The notes: generated by a model not told the origin, from the sequence alone. A DNA stretch of 64,000 bases from Duganella sp. 1411 (GCF_017833525.1 NZ_JAFICD010000003.1:186001-250000); one strand, 5' to 3'. Shown: positions 35,103 through 43,971, numbered from the stretch's first letter. A program made the numbers and translations.

Positions 35103-36275
35103 CTAATCGTTGTCGGCGCGCCCGAACAGGCGGTCGAACAGGCCCTTGCTCTCGGAAACCCGGCGCGCCGTCACCAGCTCGACCAGGTCGGCCAGGCTGC
35201 GCGCCACCGCGCTGCTGCGCGACAGCTGCAGCACCGGGATGCCCTGGTTGACCGAGTCGGTGGCCGACATGTAGTCGTTCGGCACCGTGTGCATCACGTC
35301 CGCGCCCAGCGCCTGCTCCAGGTCCATCAGGCGCAGCTTGCCGCCCTTTTCGTAGCGGTTGACGATCAGGCGCGTACGGTCGCTCGGATAGCCCAGCGAG
35401 CGGAAGATGTCGAGCAGGCGGCGGCCGTCGCGGATGTCCGGCAGCGCCAGTTGCAGCACCGGGTAGATGGCGTCGGCCTGGTCGAGCGCGCGCAGCGAGA
35501 TGGCGTCGATCTGCCGGCCGACGTCGAGCACGATGTAGTCGTAGTGCTGGCGCGCCACGCGCAGGATGGCGTCCATGTGCTCCGGCTTCATGTCGACCAG
35601 GTGGTTGGGATCGTCGGCCGCCGCCAGCACGCCGAAGTTCGACGCCACGTGCACCAGGCAGGAATCGAGGAAGGAGCCGTCCATGCGGCTGATCTGCCCG
35701 CAGATGTCGGACAGCGTCATCGCCGGCTTCTGGTCCGACACGTACAGCGTGGCGTCGCCGAACTGGCCGTGCAGGTCGATCAGCAGCACCTTCTTGTCGG
35801 CCAGCGCGGCCAGCGCGTAGCCGAAATTGGTCGACAAGAACGTGGCGCCGCTGCCGCCCTTGCAGGAGATGAAGGCCAGCACCTTGCCGTCGCGATTCTG
35901 GCTGACGCCGGCCGACACCTCGATCCGGTCCATCGCCTCGTGGAAGGCCTTGTGCACCAGCGGCAGCTGCAGCACCTCGCGCATGCCGGCCCGCATCGCG
36001 CGGATCAGCAAATCCTGCTGCGGCTCGCGCGTGAGCAGCATGAACGACGCCGTCGGATAGGTTTTGCCCAGGCGTTCGACCAGGTCCGCCTCGGCCGGCT
36101 CGACGTCGCTGGCGTCGAAGATCACCAGCTCCGGCGCGTCCGGCAACGGGCGTTCGACGGCGTCGCGCAGACCGTTGCGCGACGCCACCAGCTGCACCGC
36201 CGGCATGCGCGCCGACCCTTGCGCGGCGATTTCCGCGTGTAGCAGGCTGTCCCTGCTGATCATCAATGCTTTCAT
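35103..36275 (-). CDS. tadZ: Tad pilus localisation protein TadZ/CpaE
   Basis: This 390-residue protein has an N-terminal atypical receiver domain (about 1-130; ISRDSLLHAEIAAQG, PELVIFDASDVE) and a MinD/ParA-type ATPase domain. The deviant Walker A reads KGGSGATF where ParA proteins have KGGxGKT, so the lysine before Thr is replaced by Ala. DYIVLDVGRQIDAISLRALD is the Walker B region. TadZ/CpaE places the pilus machine at the pole. AAGGG precedes the ATG. It lies 13 bp upstream of tadA. Confidence 0.9.
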   Translation of the reverse strand: MKALMISRDSLLHAEIAAQGSARMPAVQLVASRNGLRDAVERPLPDAPELVIFDASDVEPAEADLVERLGKTYPTASFMLLTREPQQDLLIRAMRAGMREVLQLPLVHKAFHEAMDRIEVSAGVSQNRDGKVLAFISCKGGSGATFLSTNFGYALAALADKKVLLIDLHGQFGDATLYVSDQKPAMTLSDICGQISRMDGSFLDSCLVHVASNFGVLAAADDPNHLVDMKPEHMDAILRVARQHYDYIVLDVGRQIDAISLRALDQADAIYPVLQLALPDIRDGRRLLDIFRSLGYPSDRTRLIVNRYEKGGKLRLMDLEQALGADVMHTVPNDYMSATDSVNQGIPVLQLSRSSAVARSLADLVELVTARRVSESKGLFDRLFGRADND

Positions 36276-36284
36276 CGTCGGCCC

Positions 36285-36560
36285 TTATTTAGCGTCGCCG
36301 CTGATCATGAAGGTAGGCGCCGGGGTGGCGCCGCTGAAGGTGCGCTGATAGCGCTCGTAGCCGGCGTGCGCGGCCCGGCCGTCCATGCCGGCGACGGAAT
36401 CGGGGTTGCGCCCCGCCTGCGGATCGATGACCTGCCGCGCCAGCGTGGCGCGGGCGTTGCTGCCGAACTGGTTGTCCCAGCGCGGCGTGGTCGACACCGG
36501 GTTGATGTTGGCGCAGGCGGCCAGCGTGCACGCCGCCAGCATGCCGAGAAGAAGTCGCAT
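36285..36560 (-). CDS. small CpaD-like pilus lipoprotein
   Basis: This 91-residue protein starts at ATG 36560 after GGGGATC. The lipobox is LAAC in MRLLLGMLAACTLAACAN. The mature part (RWDNQFGSNARATLARQVID and MDGRAAHAGYERYQRTF) resembles the conserved C-terminal segment of CpaD, an outer-membrane lipoprotein that helps the secretin. Here only that segment is present, so this is a minimal CpaD. It sits between the secretin and tadZ genes, as cpaD does. Assignment by short similarity and position. Confidence 0.65.
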   Translation of the reverse strand: MRLLLGMLAACTLAACANINPVSTTPRWDNQFGSNARATLARQVIDPQAGRNPDSVAGMDGRAAHAGYERYQRTFSGATPAPTFMISGDAK

Positions 36561-36576
36561 AATGATCCCCAAGTGG

Positions 36577-38118
36577 TTATTGACGTTTTTCCGTATCCAT
36601 CGGCGGCGTGCCTTCCATTTGGCCCCCGAGGAAAAGCTGGGCGCGGCTCGGCGCCGTCACGCCGTCGGTCGGCAGCTTGTAATCGGCCGGCAGCGGCTTG
36701 ACCAGGTGCGGGGTGACCACGAACAGCAATTCGGTGCGGTCCTGCTGGAAGTCGGTGCTGCGGAACAGCGCGCCGAGCACCGGCAGCTCGCCCAGCACCG
36801 GCAGGCCGTGGATGTTGGTGGTGCGGTTGTTCTTGATCAGGCCACCGATGGCGAAGCTCTGGCCGTCGAACAGTTCCACCGTGGTGGCGGCGCGCCGCGT
36901 GGTGATCAGCGGCAGGATGGCGGCGCCGTTGAAACCGGAGGCCGTGATGCCGATGCCCTCGCGCGATATCTCCGACACCTCCGGCGCCACGCGCAGGTTG
37001 ATGCGGCCGCCGGCCAGCACGGTCGGCGTGAAGCGCAGGCCGACGCCGAACTCCTTCTCCTCCAGGGTCACCTTGTTGTTGTCCTGCGCGACCGGGACGA
37101 AGATCTTGCCGCCGGCCAGAAAACTGCCTTCCTGGCCGCTGATGGCCATCACGGTCGGCTCGGCCAGGATGCGTATCATGCCCTCCTTCTTGTCCGCTTC
37201 GATGCCCGCGTGGTTGCCGTCCTGGCGGCCGATGCCCAGCATCCCTTTCAGCGTGCCGGTGATGAAGCTCGACGCCAGCGTGGTCTGCCAGCTGCCGCCG
37301 CCCATGCTCACCAGCAGTCCGGCCTCCAGCTTGTCGAGCAGCGTCTTCGACACCTCGGCGATCTTCACCTCCAACATCACCTGCTGCGGCGCGCTGATGT
37401 TGAGGAAGTTGACGATGCGCGTGTTGCCCGCCACGGTGGGGGCGGCGGTGGTCGAATGCGACGACGCCGGCGCGGCCGCCGCCTTGTCGCCGGTGGCGGG
37501 CGCGCTCGACAGCGAATGGACCGGCCGCCGCACGAACGCCGCCGCCAGGTCCAGCACGCGCGCGGCGGTCTGCGCGTCGTCGACCATGCCGCTGATGACC
37601 AGCGTGTCGCCGGCGGCGCTGATATGGATGTCCTTCTGCTCGGGCATCAGCGCGGCGAGCGACGCTTGCAACGCCGACGGATCGATGCCGACCACCACCT
37701 CGACCACGTTGCACACGCCGCTGCGGCCCTGCACGATCATATTGCTGGTGCCGATGTCGACGCCGACCACGTACAAGGTGTCCGGCGCCACCAGCATCGC
37801 CTGCAGCACGGCCGGGTTGCCGACGCTGCGCGCCTGCACCGCCTCGGGCATGCGCATCAAGGTCGACTTCCCCAACTGCAGCGTCATGCTGCCCGGCGCG
37901 GCCGCCTGGCCGGCGCAGCGCAGCCCCTTGCCATCGCCGGCCGGGTCCTGGGCCGGCTTGGCGACGGCACCAGCGCCGGCGGCTTTCAGCGCGGCCGCCG
38001 GCTGGCTCGCGGGCGGATTCGCCGGCGGCGGCGCGAAGGAGGCCGGCGTCACCGCGCCGGCCGGCACGGTGGCCGCCGCCAGGATCAGCAGCGTGGAGAT
38101 GCGGGTTGAATTTTTCAT
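36577..38118 (-). CDS. rcpA: Tad pilus outer-membrane secretin RcpA/CpaC
   Basis: This 513-residue protein starts at ATG 38118 after GAGGAC. It has a signal peptide (to about residue 23), a BON-like or pilus-specific N-domain (LQLGKSTLMRMPEAVQARSV, IQGRSGVCNVVEVVVGIDPS), and the secretin homology domain with VMLEVKIAEVSKTLLDKLEA, GLRFTPTVLAGGRINLRVAP and VPVLGELPVLGALFRSTDF. It forms the outer-membrane channel for the Flp pilus. It lies 7 bp after rcpC. Confidence 0.92.
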   Translation of the reverse strand: MKNSTRISTLLILAAATVPAGAVTPASFAPPPANPPASQPAAALKAAGAGAVAKPAQDPAGDGKGLRCAGQAAAPGSMTLQLGKSTLMRMPEAVQARSVGNPAVLQAMLVAPDTLYVVGVDIGTSNMIVQGRSGVCNVVEVVVGIDPSALQASLAALMPEQKDIHISAAGDTLVISGMVDDAQTAARVLDLAAAFVRRPVHSLSSAPATGDKAAAAPASSHSTTAAPTVAGNTRIVNFLNISAPQQVMLEVKIAEVSKTLLDKLEAGLLVSMGGGSWQTTLASSFITGTLKGMLGIGRQDGNHAGIEADKKEGMIRILAEPTVMAISGQEGSFLAGGKIFVPVAQDNNKVTLEEKEFGVGLRFTPTVLAGGRINLRVAPEVSEISREGIGITASGFNGAAILPLITTRRAATTVELFDGQSFAIGGLIKNNRTTNIHGLPVLGELPVLGALFRSTDFQQDRTELLFVVTPHLVKPLPADYKLPTDGVTAPSRAQLFLGGQMEGTPPMDTEKRQ

Positions 38119-38125
38119 GGCGTCC

Positions 38126-38959
38126 TCAAAGACATTCCTGCGTGCGCTGCAAGCCGACGATGACACCGACGCATGGACGCGCGCGCGGCGCGGCCGCCAC
38201 CTGGACGCGCGGCTTGGCCGCGGGCGGCGGCGCCTCGGACGCCGCCTCGGCCGGCTTGTCGGCCACGCCGAGCAGCGACGACTTGGTGGCGCCGCCGGTC
38301 ACGCCCGGACGTGGATCGACCTGGTTGCGCAGCACCAGCGACAGCGTGCCGACGCTGCGCGCCAGATCGAGGTTCTCGGCCTGCGACGGCGTCACCTCCA
38401 GCGTGACGGCGTTGACCACGCGCGGCTTGGTCTCGTCGCGCCCCACCTCCTGCGCGACGGCCAGCACCAGTATCCGTTCCAGCACGATCTTGGAGATGGC
38501 GTTCTCATGGCCGTTGCCGGCCGACTGCGTGTTGACCAGGATGTCGACGAAATTGCCCGGCAACGCGAAGCCGGCGACGCCCACGACGTCGTTGACGCGC
38601 ACCGTGATGGCGCGCTTGCCCTCGGTGATCAGCGCCGACAGGCCGCCGACGGTGCCGGCCGGCGCCAGCTTCAATTCGCTCAGGGGCTCGTCGCGCAGCA
38701 CGCTCGTCTTCAGCACCCGCCCGACCAGCTTGGAGGGGTCGCGCAGCGCGCCGTTGGGCAGGTTGTCGGCCGGCCAGTCCAGCGATTTCATCATCTCCGG
38801 CGTCAGGCGCTGGCCGAGGCTGACGTCGACGGCGGCCACCACGATGCGGTTGGCCGTCGTCGGCGTTTGCCGCAGCAGCCAGCGCGACGCCATCAGCACC
38901 GCCCCCAGTCCGAATATGACGGCCAACGCCATCATCAATAATGCGCGGCGGTTCTTCAT
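38126..38959 (-). CDS. rcpC: Tad pilus protein RcpC/CpaB
   Basis: This 277-residue protein has an N-terminal membrane anchor (RRALLMMALAVIFGLGAVLM), a SAF-type domain (VAAVDVSLGQRLTPEMMKSL; LKTSVLRDEPLSELKLAPAG), and the RcpC/CpaB domain (AITVRVNDVVGVAGFALPGN, FVDILVNTQ). CpaB helps the secretin or binds peptidoglycan. The start overlaps the upstream ATPase stop by four bases, so the two are translationally coupled. Confidence 0.9.
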   Translation of the reverse strand: MKNRRALLMMALAVIFGLGAVLMASRWLLRQTPTTANRIVVAAVDVSLGQRLTPEMMKSLDWPADNLPNGALRDPSKLVGRVLKTSVLRDEPLSELKLAPAGTVGGLSALITEGKRAITVRVNDVVGVAGFALPGNFVDILVNTQSAGNGHENAISKIVLERILVLAVAQEVGRDETKPRVVNAVTLEVTPSQAENLDLARSVGTLSLVLRNQVDPRPGVTGGATKSSLLGVADKPAEAASEAPPPAAKPRVQVAAAPRARPCVGVIVGLQRTQECL

Positions 38960-40344
38960 AGGATGTGCTGGGCCGGTTGATCGAGCGTGTGGTCATGGTC
39001 GTGGTCTGTCCGGGCGGCGGCGGCCGGCGGCGCGCCGCCGGCGAACATGCTCGACCAGGCCTGGTCCAGCGTGGCGATGGTCAGCCGCGGCGGCTCGCCG
39101 TTGAAGCCGGCGAAATCGGCGATGCGGCTGATGATCTCGCGCGGGCAGCTGGCCAGCAGCGGCAGGCCGCTGCCCGCGTGCAGCTCGTCGATCAGGTAGC
39201 GCAGCGACGGCTCGTCATACAGCACGCCGGCGCCCAGGCACTGCTGGCGGAACAGCGTGCGGTAGTTGGCCGCGCTCAGCGCGCCGATGCCGATCTTGTA
39301 GCCGACCCGCCGCAACGCCGACGTGTCGAGCAGCGCCTCGGGCGCCTGGCTGGTGGCGAACAGCAGCCGCATGCGGCACGGCGCGCTGAAATGGTAGCCG
39401 CCGGCCAGCGACAAATGGCTGCGCTGCAGCTCCTGCGCCTGCGAGAAGCGGTTGAACAAATCGGTGGCCGACATGCGCTGGCGTCCCAGGTCGTCGACGA
39501 TCAGCAGGCCGTTGTTGGCCATCAGCTGCGGCGGCGCGCGGTAGCAGCCGTTGGGCGTGTCCGGCCGCGGGTCGAGCATGTCCTCGCTCAAGTCGCCGTC
39601 GAGCGCCACCACGGGCCGCTGGCACAGCACCCAGCGCGGATCGGCGCTGCGCCGCTCCGCCGCCTGGCGCACCTGGCGCGGCAACGGCGCGCGGTGCAGC
39701 GCCGGATCGTAGAGCTGGATGATGTCCTGCCCCACCATCAGCGCGTGCGGCACCGCGACCAGTCCCTGCTGCATGGCGCCGAGGCGCCGCGCCAAGGTCG
39801 ACTTGCCGCCGCCGGAAGGGCCGTACAGCAGCATCGAGCGGCCCGAGTACATGGCCGCGCCGAGCATCTGCTGCACCGCGCGCGGGAAGAAATCGTCGGC
39901 GAATTCGGCCGCCAGATCGTCGGCGCACAGTTGCGGCGCCTGGCCGGCCTGGCGCTCGACCATCGCCCGGTACGCGTCCAGCGTCACCGGCGCCGGGCCG
40001 ACATAGCGGCAGCGCTCCATCCACCCGCTGGCGCGCTGCTTGCCGGCGGCCGTCAGCTGGTACTGGACGTCGATGTCGGACTCGCCGCGCCACGCCACCT
40101 CGGCCACATGCTCGGCCACCAGGAAGTCGAGCGCCTCGCGCAGCACGTTGATCGACAGGTGCAGCTTGGTGGTGAGCAGCGGCAGATGGGTCCTGCCGCC
40201 GACGTACAAGACCTTGGCGATCAGCTCGACGATCAACTGCTGCGGCAGGCCGGTGTCGCGCAAGGTCTTGGGCTGCGGCGGCAGCGCGCCGCCCGGCTCC
40301 GTCTCCGCGGTGGATGCATAGGGTGAGGGGTCGAGGCTGAGCAT
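38956..40344 (-). CDS. Tad-locus P-loop ATPase with winged-helix N-terminus
   Basis: This 462-residue protein carries a predicted winged helix at about 35-105 (TKLHLSINVLREALDFLVAE, YQLTAAGKQRASGWMERC). A P-loop ATPase follows with Walker A GPSGGGKSTLAR and Walker B GLLIVDDLGRQRMSATDLFN, and a sensor-like LLFATSQAPEALLDTSALR. It is not a TadA-type secretion ATPase. Similar proteins lie in Tad loci of some Burkholderiales and have no assigned function. It sits between the prepilin peptidase and rcpC and overlaps rcpC. A regulatory or chaperone role is inference. Confidence 0.75.
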   Translation of the reverse strand: MLSLDPSPYASTAETEPGGALPPQPKTLRDTGLPQQLIVELIAKVLYVGGRTHLPLLTTKLHLSINVLREALDFLVAEHVAEVAWRGESDIDVQYQLTAAGKQRASGWMERCRYVGPAPVTLDAYRAMVERQAGQAPQLCADDLAAEFADDFFPRAVQQMLGAAMYSGRSMLLYGPSGGGKSTLARRLGAMQQGLVAVPHALMVGQDIIQLYDPALHRAPLPRQVRQAAERRSADPRWVLCQRPVVALDGDLSEDMLDPRPDTPNGCYRAPPQLMANNGLLIVDDLGRQRMSATDLFNRFSQAQELQRSHLSLAGGYHFSAPCRMRLLFATSQAPEALLDTSALRRVGYKIGIGALSAANYRTLFRQQCLGAGVLYDEPSLRYLIDELHAGSGLPLLASCPREIISRIADFAGFNGEPPRLTIATLDQAWSSMFAGGAPPAAAARTDHDHDHTLDQPAQHIL

Positions 40345-40443
40345 GGACGTCTCCGCGGCAGGGTTGTTTCATTCAGGAATTTATTTTATCGGGCGGTGCC
40401 CGGCGGGCATTGACGCGCAGCAAACGGGGGACGGACCCTGCGT

Positions 40444-40974
40444 TCAGCGATGCGCCCACGCCACAAAGCCGCCCGTGCCCAGCGCGATGGCCACGCCGTA
40501 GGGGATGCCGCCGACGCTGGCGATGGAGGTCAGCGGCACCGGCGCCAGCGGCAGGCCGAGCAGGCGCCACATCAGCGGTTTGCAGATCAGCACGACATTG
40601 CGCCAGCTCTCGCGCCAGCGGCCGCTGCAGAGCAGCATCAGCACCGCCATGACGCCGCCGATCAGGTAGGCCAGCACGCCGATCTGCAGCGCCGCCAGCG
40701 GGCCGACGAAGGCGCCGACCATGGCCATGAGCTTGACGTCGCCGGCGGCCATGGCGCGCAACAAATACAACGGCAGAAATAAAAAAAAGCCGGCCAAGGT
40801 GCCGGCCAGCCATTGCGAGAGGGGCGCCCAATGCTGTCCGCCGAGCAGATGCAGTATCATCGCCAACAGCAGGCCGCTTAATATGAGGACATTGGGAATC
40901 TTGCGCATGGCCAGATCGGTCACGGCCGCCTGCGCGACCAGACAAATGAGGATGACTTCGATGGCGTTCAACAT
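40444..40974 (-). CDS. tadV: prepilin peptidase TadV/CpaA
   Basis: This 176-residue aspartyl peptidase of the A24 family has five or six membrane helices. The two catalytic Asp are in VTDLAMRKIPN and in AAGDVKLMA. It cleaves the Flp prepilin leader and lacks the methylase domain of PilD, as expected for TadV. It follows the flp terminator at 40990-41023, so it is probably transcribed by read-through or from its own promoter. Confidence 0.92.
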   Translation of the reverse strand: MLNAIEVILICLVAQAAVTDLAMRKIPNVLILSGLLLAMILHLLGGQHWAPLSQWLAGTLAGFFLFLPLYLLRAMAAGDVKLMAMVGAFVGPLAALQIGVLAYLIGGVMAVLMLLCSGRWRESWRNVVLICKPLMWRLLGLPLAPVPLTSIASVGGIPYGVAIALGTGGFVAWAHR

Positions 40975-40989
40975 GGTGGCTCCCGCACG

Positions 40990-41023
40990 AAAAAAGCTTT
41001 CCAGCCGGGGGCGACTGGAAAGC
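40990..41023 (-). terminator. intrinsic terminator after flp
   Basis: On the minus strand GCTTTCCAG (41023-41015) pairs with CTGGAAAGC (41004-40996), then six T. It is 9 bp past the flp stop and before tadV. It should make flp mRNA more abundant than the assembly genes, as needed for a major pilin. Confidence 0.85.
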
Positions 41024-41031
41024 CAGGCGGT

Positions 41032-41214
41032 TTAGGTGGCCGCGGTGATGTCGTTGGAGATGGACTGGAACGCCGCCGTCAGCGCCGGCGCCAGGAAGGC
41101 GAAGGCGGCGACGACCGCGGCGACCATGGTCGCCGCGATCAGGCCATATTCAATGGCCGTGATCCCCTGTTCGTCCGACGCAAACGCCTTTGCTGCTGCG
41201 ATAAGTGAGTTCAT
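41032..41214 (-). CDS. flp: Flp-type major pilin
   Basis: This 60-residue protein starts at ATG 41214 after AGGGAGTACATC. The prepilin leader is followed by the Flp motif GITAIEYGLIAATMVAAVVA, with the Glu and Tyr at positions 5 and 6 of the mature pilin (cut after the Gly before ITAIEY). One long hydrophobic helix and a short C-terminus follow. It is the subunit of the Tad/Flp pilus used for adherence and biofilm. It leads the Tad locus and has its own terminator. Confidence 0.93.
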   Translation of the reverse strand: MNSLIAAAKAFASDEQGITAIEYGLIAATMVAAVVAAFAFLAPALTAAFQSISNDITAAT

Positions 41215-41692
41215 GATGTACTCCCTAGTTAGGTCGATGAAAGAAATAACCTCTGACACGGCGCGCCGGCCTGCAGACCGCCGTTGCCGCGCATTGAGGC
41301 CACTATACGACTAGCAGCTTTATAGGGATTGAGATGTCGCAAGCTTTCTCCACGGAACTATTGTAGTCGTTTTGATCAGCCCAACCGTGCTGGGCGCGCC
41401 TAGTCGCTGGCCTATGTCAAACTGCGGGTGTGGGTCGGCTTGTACGCTGGAAACATCCGGCGATGGAAACGGTGCTGTGGGAAAAACGGCGGGAATTCAC
41501 GCGTTGAACGTTTTTTTTCGCACACAAGAATTGCCTTGATTGCAAAAAGCTATTATCCTGCTTAGCTGTTCTTTGGAAAGGCCCCGTATTGCTTCCTCAT
41601 CGTGCGCCTGGCTATCAAAGAGATCGGGATTGATAGGCGTGAACAAAGCGTGGCTGACCGCAAGGTTGTGTGATAATTTTCCAGAGAAGAAA
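41215..41692. other. flp/diguanylate-cyclase intergenic region
   Basis: This 478-bp divergent region between flp and the GGDEF gene must hold the flp promoter and that of the cyclase. It is richer in A and T near 41310-41380 and 41500-41660. On the minus strand TATAGT and CTATAAAG stretches near 41300-41320 could be part of the flp promoter, but I see no clean -35. Short open frames here are not convincing. Confidence 0.4.
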
Positions 41693-42736
41693 ATGGATTC
41701 CCTACTGAAACACATGGTGGACATGACCGGCCACCGAGATCACACGATGCTCGACATCTCCGTGATTTCGGCGGTGCAGGAGCTTGCCCGCGCCAGCCAG
41801 GCCCGCGTGCTGACGCTGGCCACCGTGCGGGGCAAGGTGTTCGTGCGGCCGCGCGCGCTCATCGTCGCCGGCGAGCCGGCGTGCATGGTCGACACCTCCG
41901 ACCAGCACCATCCGGGCGAGCCGATCGAGAACTTCCCGGCGCTGGCGCGTTGCATCGACCTGCACGAGTCGGGCGCCGACATCGCCAACGAGGCCGGCGA
42001 GCACACGCTGTGGCTGCCGATCTGGCTCGGCGACAAGGCCGACACCTGCCTCGAGATCGTCAATCCGACCCCGTACACCAGCGACACCATCCATATCATC
42101 GGCGGCATCGTCGCCGTCTACCGCAACTTCCAGAACCTGCTCGACTACAGCGAACGCGATTCGCTCACGGGCTTGCTCAACCGCAAGACCTTCGACGACC
42201 AGCTGGCCAAGATGCTGGCCGCCAGCATCGAGCAGGATTCGGTCACCTTGCCGGGCGAGCCGGAACGCCGCCACCACGGCGAACAGGAAAAGCAATGGCT
42301 GGCGGTGGTCGATGTCGACCATTTCAAGCACGTCAACGACCGCTTCGGCCATTTGTACGGCGACGAGGTGCTGATCCTGATCGCCAACCTGCTGACCTCG
42401 TCGTTCCGCGCGCAAGACCGCGTGTTCCGCTTCGGCGGCGAGGAGTTCGTCGTGCTGCTGCGCTCGACCACGCTCGACAACGCCAAAAAGATCATCGAGC
42501 GCTTCCGCCTGAACGTGGCCTCGCATGATTTCCCGCAGGTGGGCAAGGTGACGGTGAGCGTCGGCTTCGTCAGCATCAGCGCGCTCGAGGCGCCGGTGAT
42601 CATCCTGGGACACGCCGACCAGGCGCTGTACTACGCCAAAAGCCACGGCCGCAACCTGGTGTGCCACTACGACGAGCTGCTCAGCGGCGGCCTGCTGCAG
42701 ACCACCGCCTCCAACGACACGGCCGAGTTCTTCTAG
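41693..42736 (+). CDS. diguanylate cyclase (GGDEF) with N-terminal sensory domain
   Basis: This 347-residue protein has an N-terminal GAF-like region (about 1-150) and a C-terminal GGDEF domain (about 155-330): DSLTGLLNRKTFDDQL, VVDVDHFKHVNDRFGHLYGD and FRFGGEEFVVLLRS. The active-site signature GGEEF is intact. RAQD five residues before it is an RxxD inhibitory c-di-GMP site. The enzyme makes c-di-GMP from GTP. AGAGAAGAAA precedes the ATG. It sits between the Tad pilus operon and an HD-GYP gene, which suggests control of surface attachment. Confidence 0.9.
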   Translation: MDSLLKHMVDMTGHRDHTMLDISVISAVQELARASQARVLTLATVRGKVFVRPRALIVAGEPACMVDTSDQHHPGEPIENFPALARCIDLHESGADIANEAGEHTLWLPIWLGDKADTCLEIVNPTPYTSDTIHIIGGIVAVYRNFQNLLDYSERDSLTGLLNRKTFDDQLAKMLAASIEQDSVTLPGEPERRHHGEQEKQWLAVVDVDHFKHVNDRFGHLYGDEVLILIANLLTSSFRAQDRVFRFGGEEFVVLLRSTTLDNAKKIIERFRLNVASHDFPQVGKVTVSVGFVSISALEAPVIILGHADQALYYAKSHGRNLVCHYDELLSGGLLQTTASNDTAEFF

Positions 42737-42750
42737 GACGGGGGCCGGCG

Positions 42751-43971
42751 TCAGGCCAGCGTCAAGAAGCGCATCGGATCGACATTCCACTTGGCGGGCG
42801 ACTCGTGGCCGACGATCTTGTCGCCGCCGCCGAAGCCCAGCCCGCGCGACAAATCGACCGTCTCCGGCTTGATGTACAGGTTTTTCCTGGTGTTGAAGAA
42901 CACGTTGACCTTGGGCGCCAGCAAATTGGTCTCGTGTGGCTCGATTACCACACCGAGCCGGCCCGATTCCAGCAATACCATCGTTCCCACCGGATAAATG
43001 CCGACGCAGCGCATGAATTCCTGCGCGTACTGCGGATTGAAATGGAACTTGCTCCACTCATAAATCTTGCGCAGCGCGGCCGCCGCCGACATACCTTTGT
43101 GATAACAACGATCGGCGGTGATGGCGTCATAGACGTCGACGATGGCGGCCATTTGCGCCAGTTCGCTGATCTGCTCGTTCGCCTGTTTGCCCGGATAGCC
43201 GCTGCCGTCGCGGCGCTCGTGGTGATGCAGCGTGATGTCGAGCGGAATCGGCCCGACCTCGGGCGACTTCTTCAGGATCTCATAGCCGTCCAGCGGATGG
43301 CGCTTGATGACGGCGAATTCCTCGTCCGTCAGCGGACCGGGCTTGTTGAGGATGGCATCGGGCACCAGCGCCTTGCCGGTGTCGTGCAGCAAGCCGCCGA
43401 GGCCGGCCTGATGGGTCACGTCGGCGGCGATATTGCGCGACCGGCAAAACGCCACCAGCAGCGTACAGACGCTAACGGAGTGCAAAAAGGTGTAATCGTC
43501 CTTGTTCTTGATCCGCAGCAGCCCGACCAGCGCGCCCGGATTGCGCAGGATGGACTCGGTGATGTTCTGCACCACGGGTTCGACCTGGTCGAGTTCGATC
43601 GCCCGGCCGAGGCGGGCGTCCTGCATCACCGTGCGCACCAGGGTCGAGGCCTGGTGGCGGATCTGCACCGCGCGCCGCATCTCGTCGCCGAGCGAGACGC
43701 GGGTGACGACCGGCGTCTTGGCCGCGATCTCGGCGATTTCGCGCTCGGTCGCCTCTTGCGCCTCGGCCAGCGACGGCGCATCCTGCACATCGATGCCCTT
43801 GCTGTTGTCGATGACCACGTCATGGATGCCGGCGTTGAGGATCTTGCGGATTTCGTCTTCGCTGGTCAGCAAAAAGCGGTTGCGGACAAACGGGTGCGTC
43901 ATCCAGTCGCAACTCAGGTCATGTATATACATGCCCACCTTCAGTTGGGAGGAGTCGACTTTCTTTAACAT
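42751..43971 (-). CDS. HD-GYP c-di-GMP phosphodiesterase
   Basis: This 406-residue protein has an N-terminal DUF3391-like region (about 1-130: VDSSQLKVGMYIHDLSCDW, GIHDVVIDNSKGIDVQ) and an HD-GYP domain with LLHDTGK, HPLDGYEILKKSP, HHHERRDGSGYPGK and DVYDAITADRCYHKG. The metal-binding His/Asp residues and the GYP motif are present. It degrades c-di-GMP to pGpG or GMP. It converges with the diguanylate cyclase with 14 bp between stops. The two together could set local c-di-GMP levels for the Tad pilus. Confidence 0.92.
   Translation of the reverse strand: MLKKVDSSQLKVGMYIHDLSCDWMTHPFVRNRFLLTSEDEIRKILNAGIHDVVIDNSKGIDVQDAPSLAEAQEATEREIAEIAAKTPVVTRVSLGDEMRRAVQIRHQASTLVRTVMQDARLGRAIELDQVEPVVQNITESILRNPGALVGLLRIKNKDDYTFLHSVSVCTLLVAFCRSRNIAADVTHQAGLGGLLHDTGKALVPDAILNKPGPLTDEEFAVIKRHPLDGYEILKKSPEVGPIPLDITLHHHERRDGSGYPGKQANEQISELAQMAAIVDVYDAITADRCYHKGMSAAAALRKIYEWSKFHFNPQYAQEFMRCVGIYPVGTMVLLESGRLGVVIEPHETNLLAPKVNVFFNTRKNLYIKPETVDLSRGLGFGGGDKIVGHESPAKWNVDPMRFLTLA

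Noticed and set aside
41497..41724. 75-codon minus-strand frame over the start of the cyclase gene
   Set aside because: Overlaps the start of a clear GGDEF gene, no ribosome-binding site or family.
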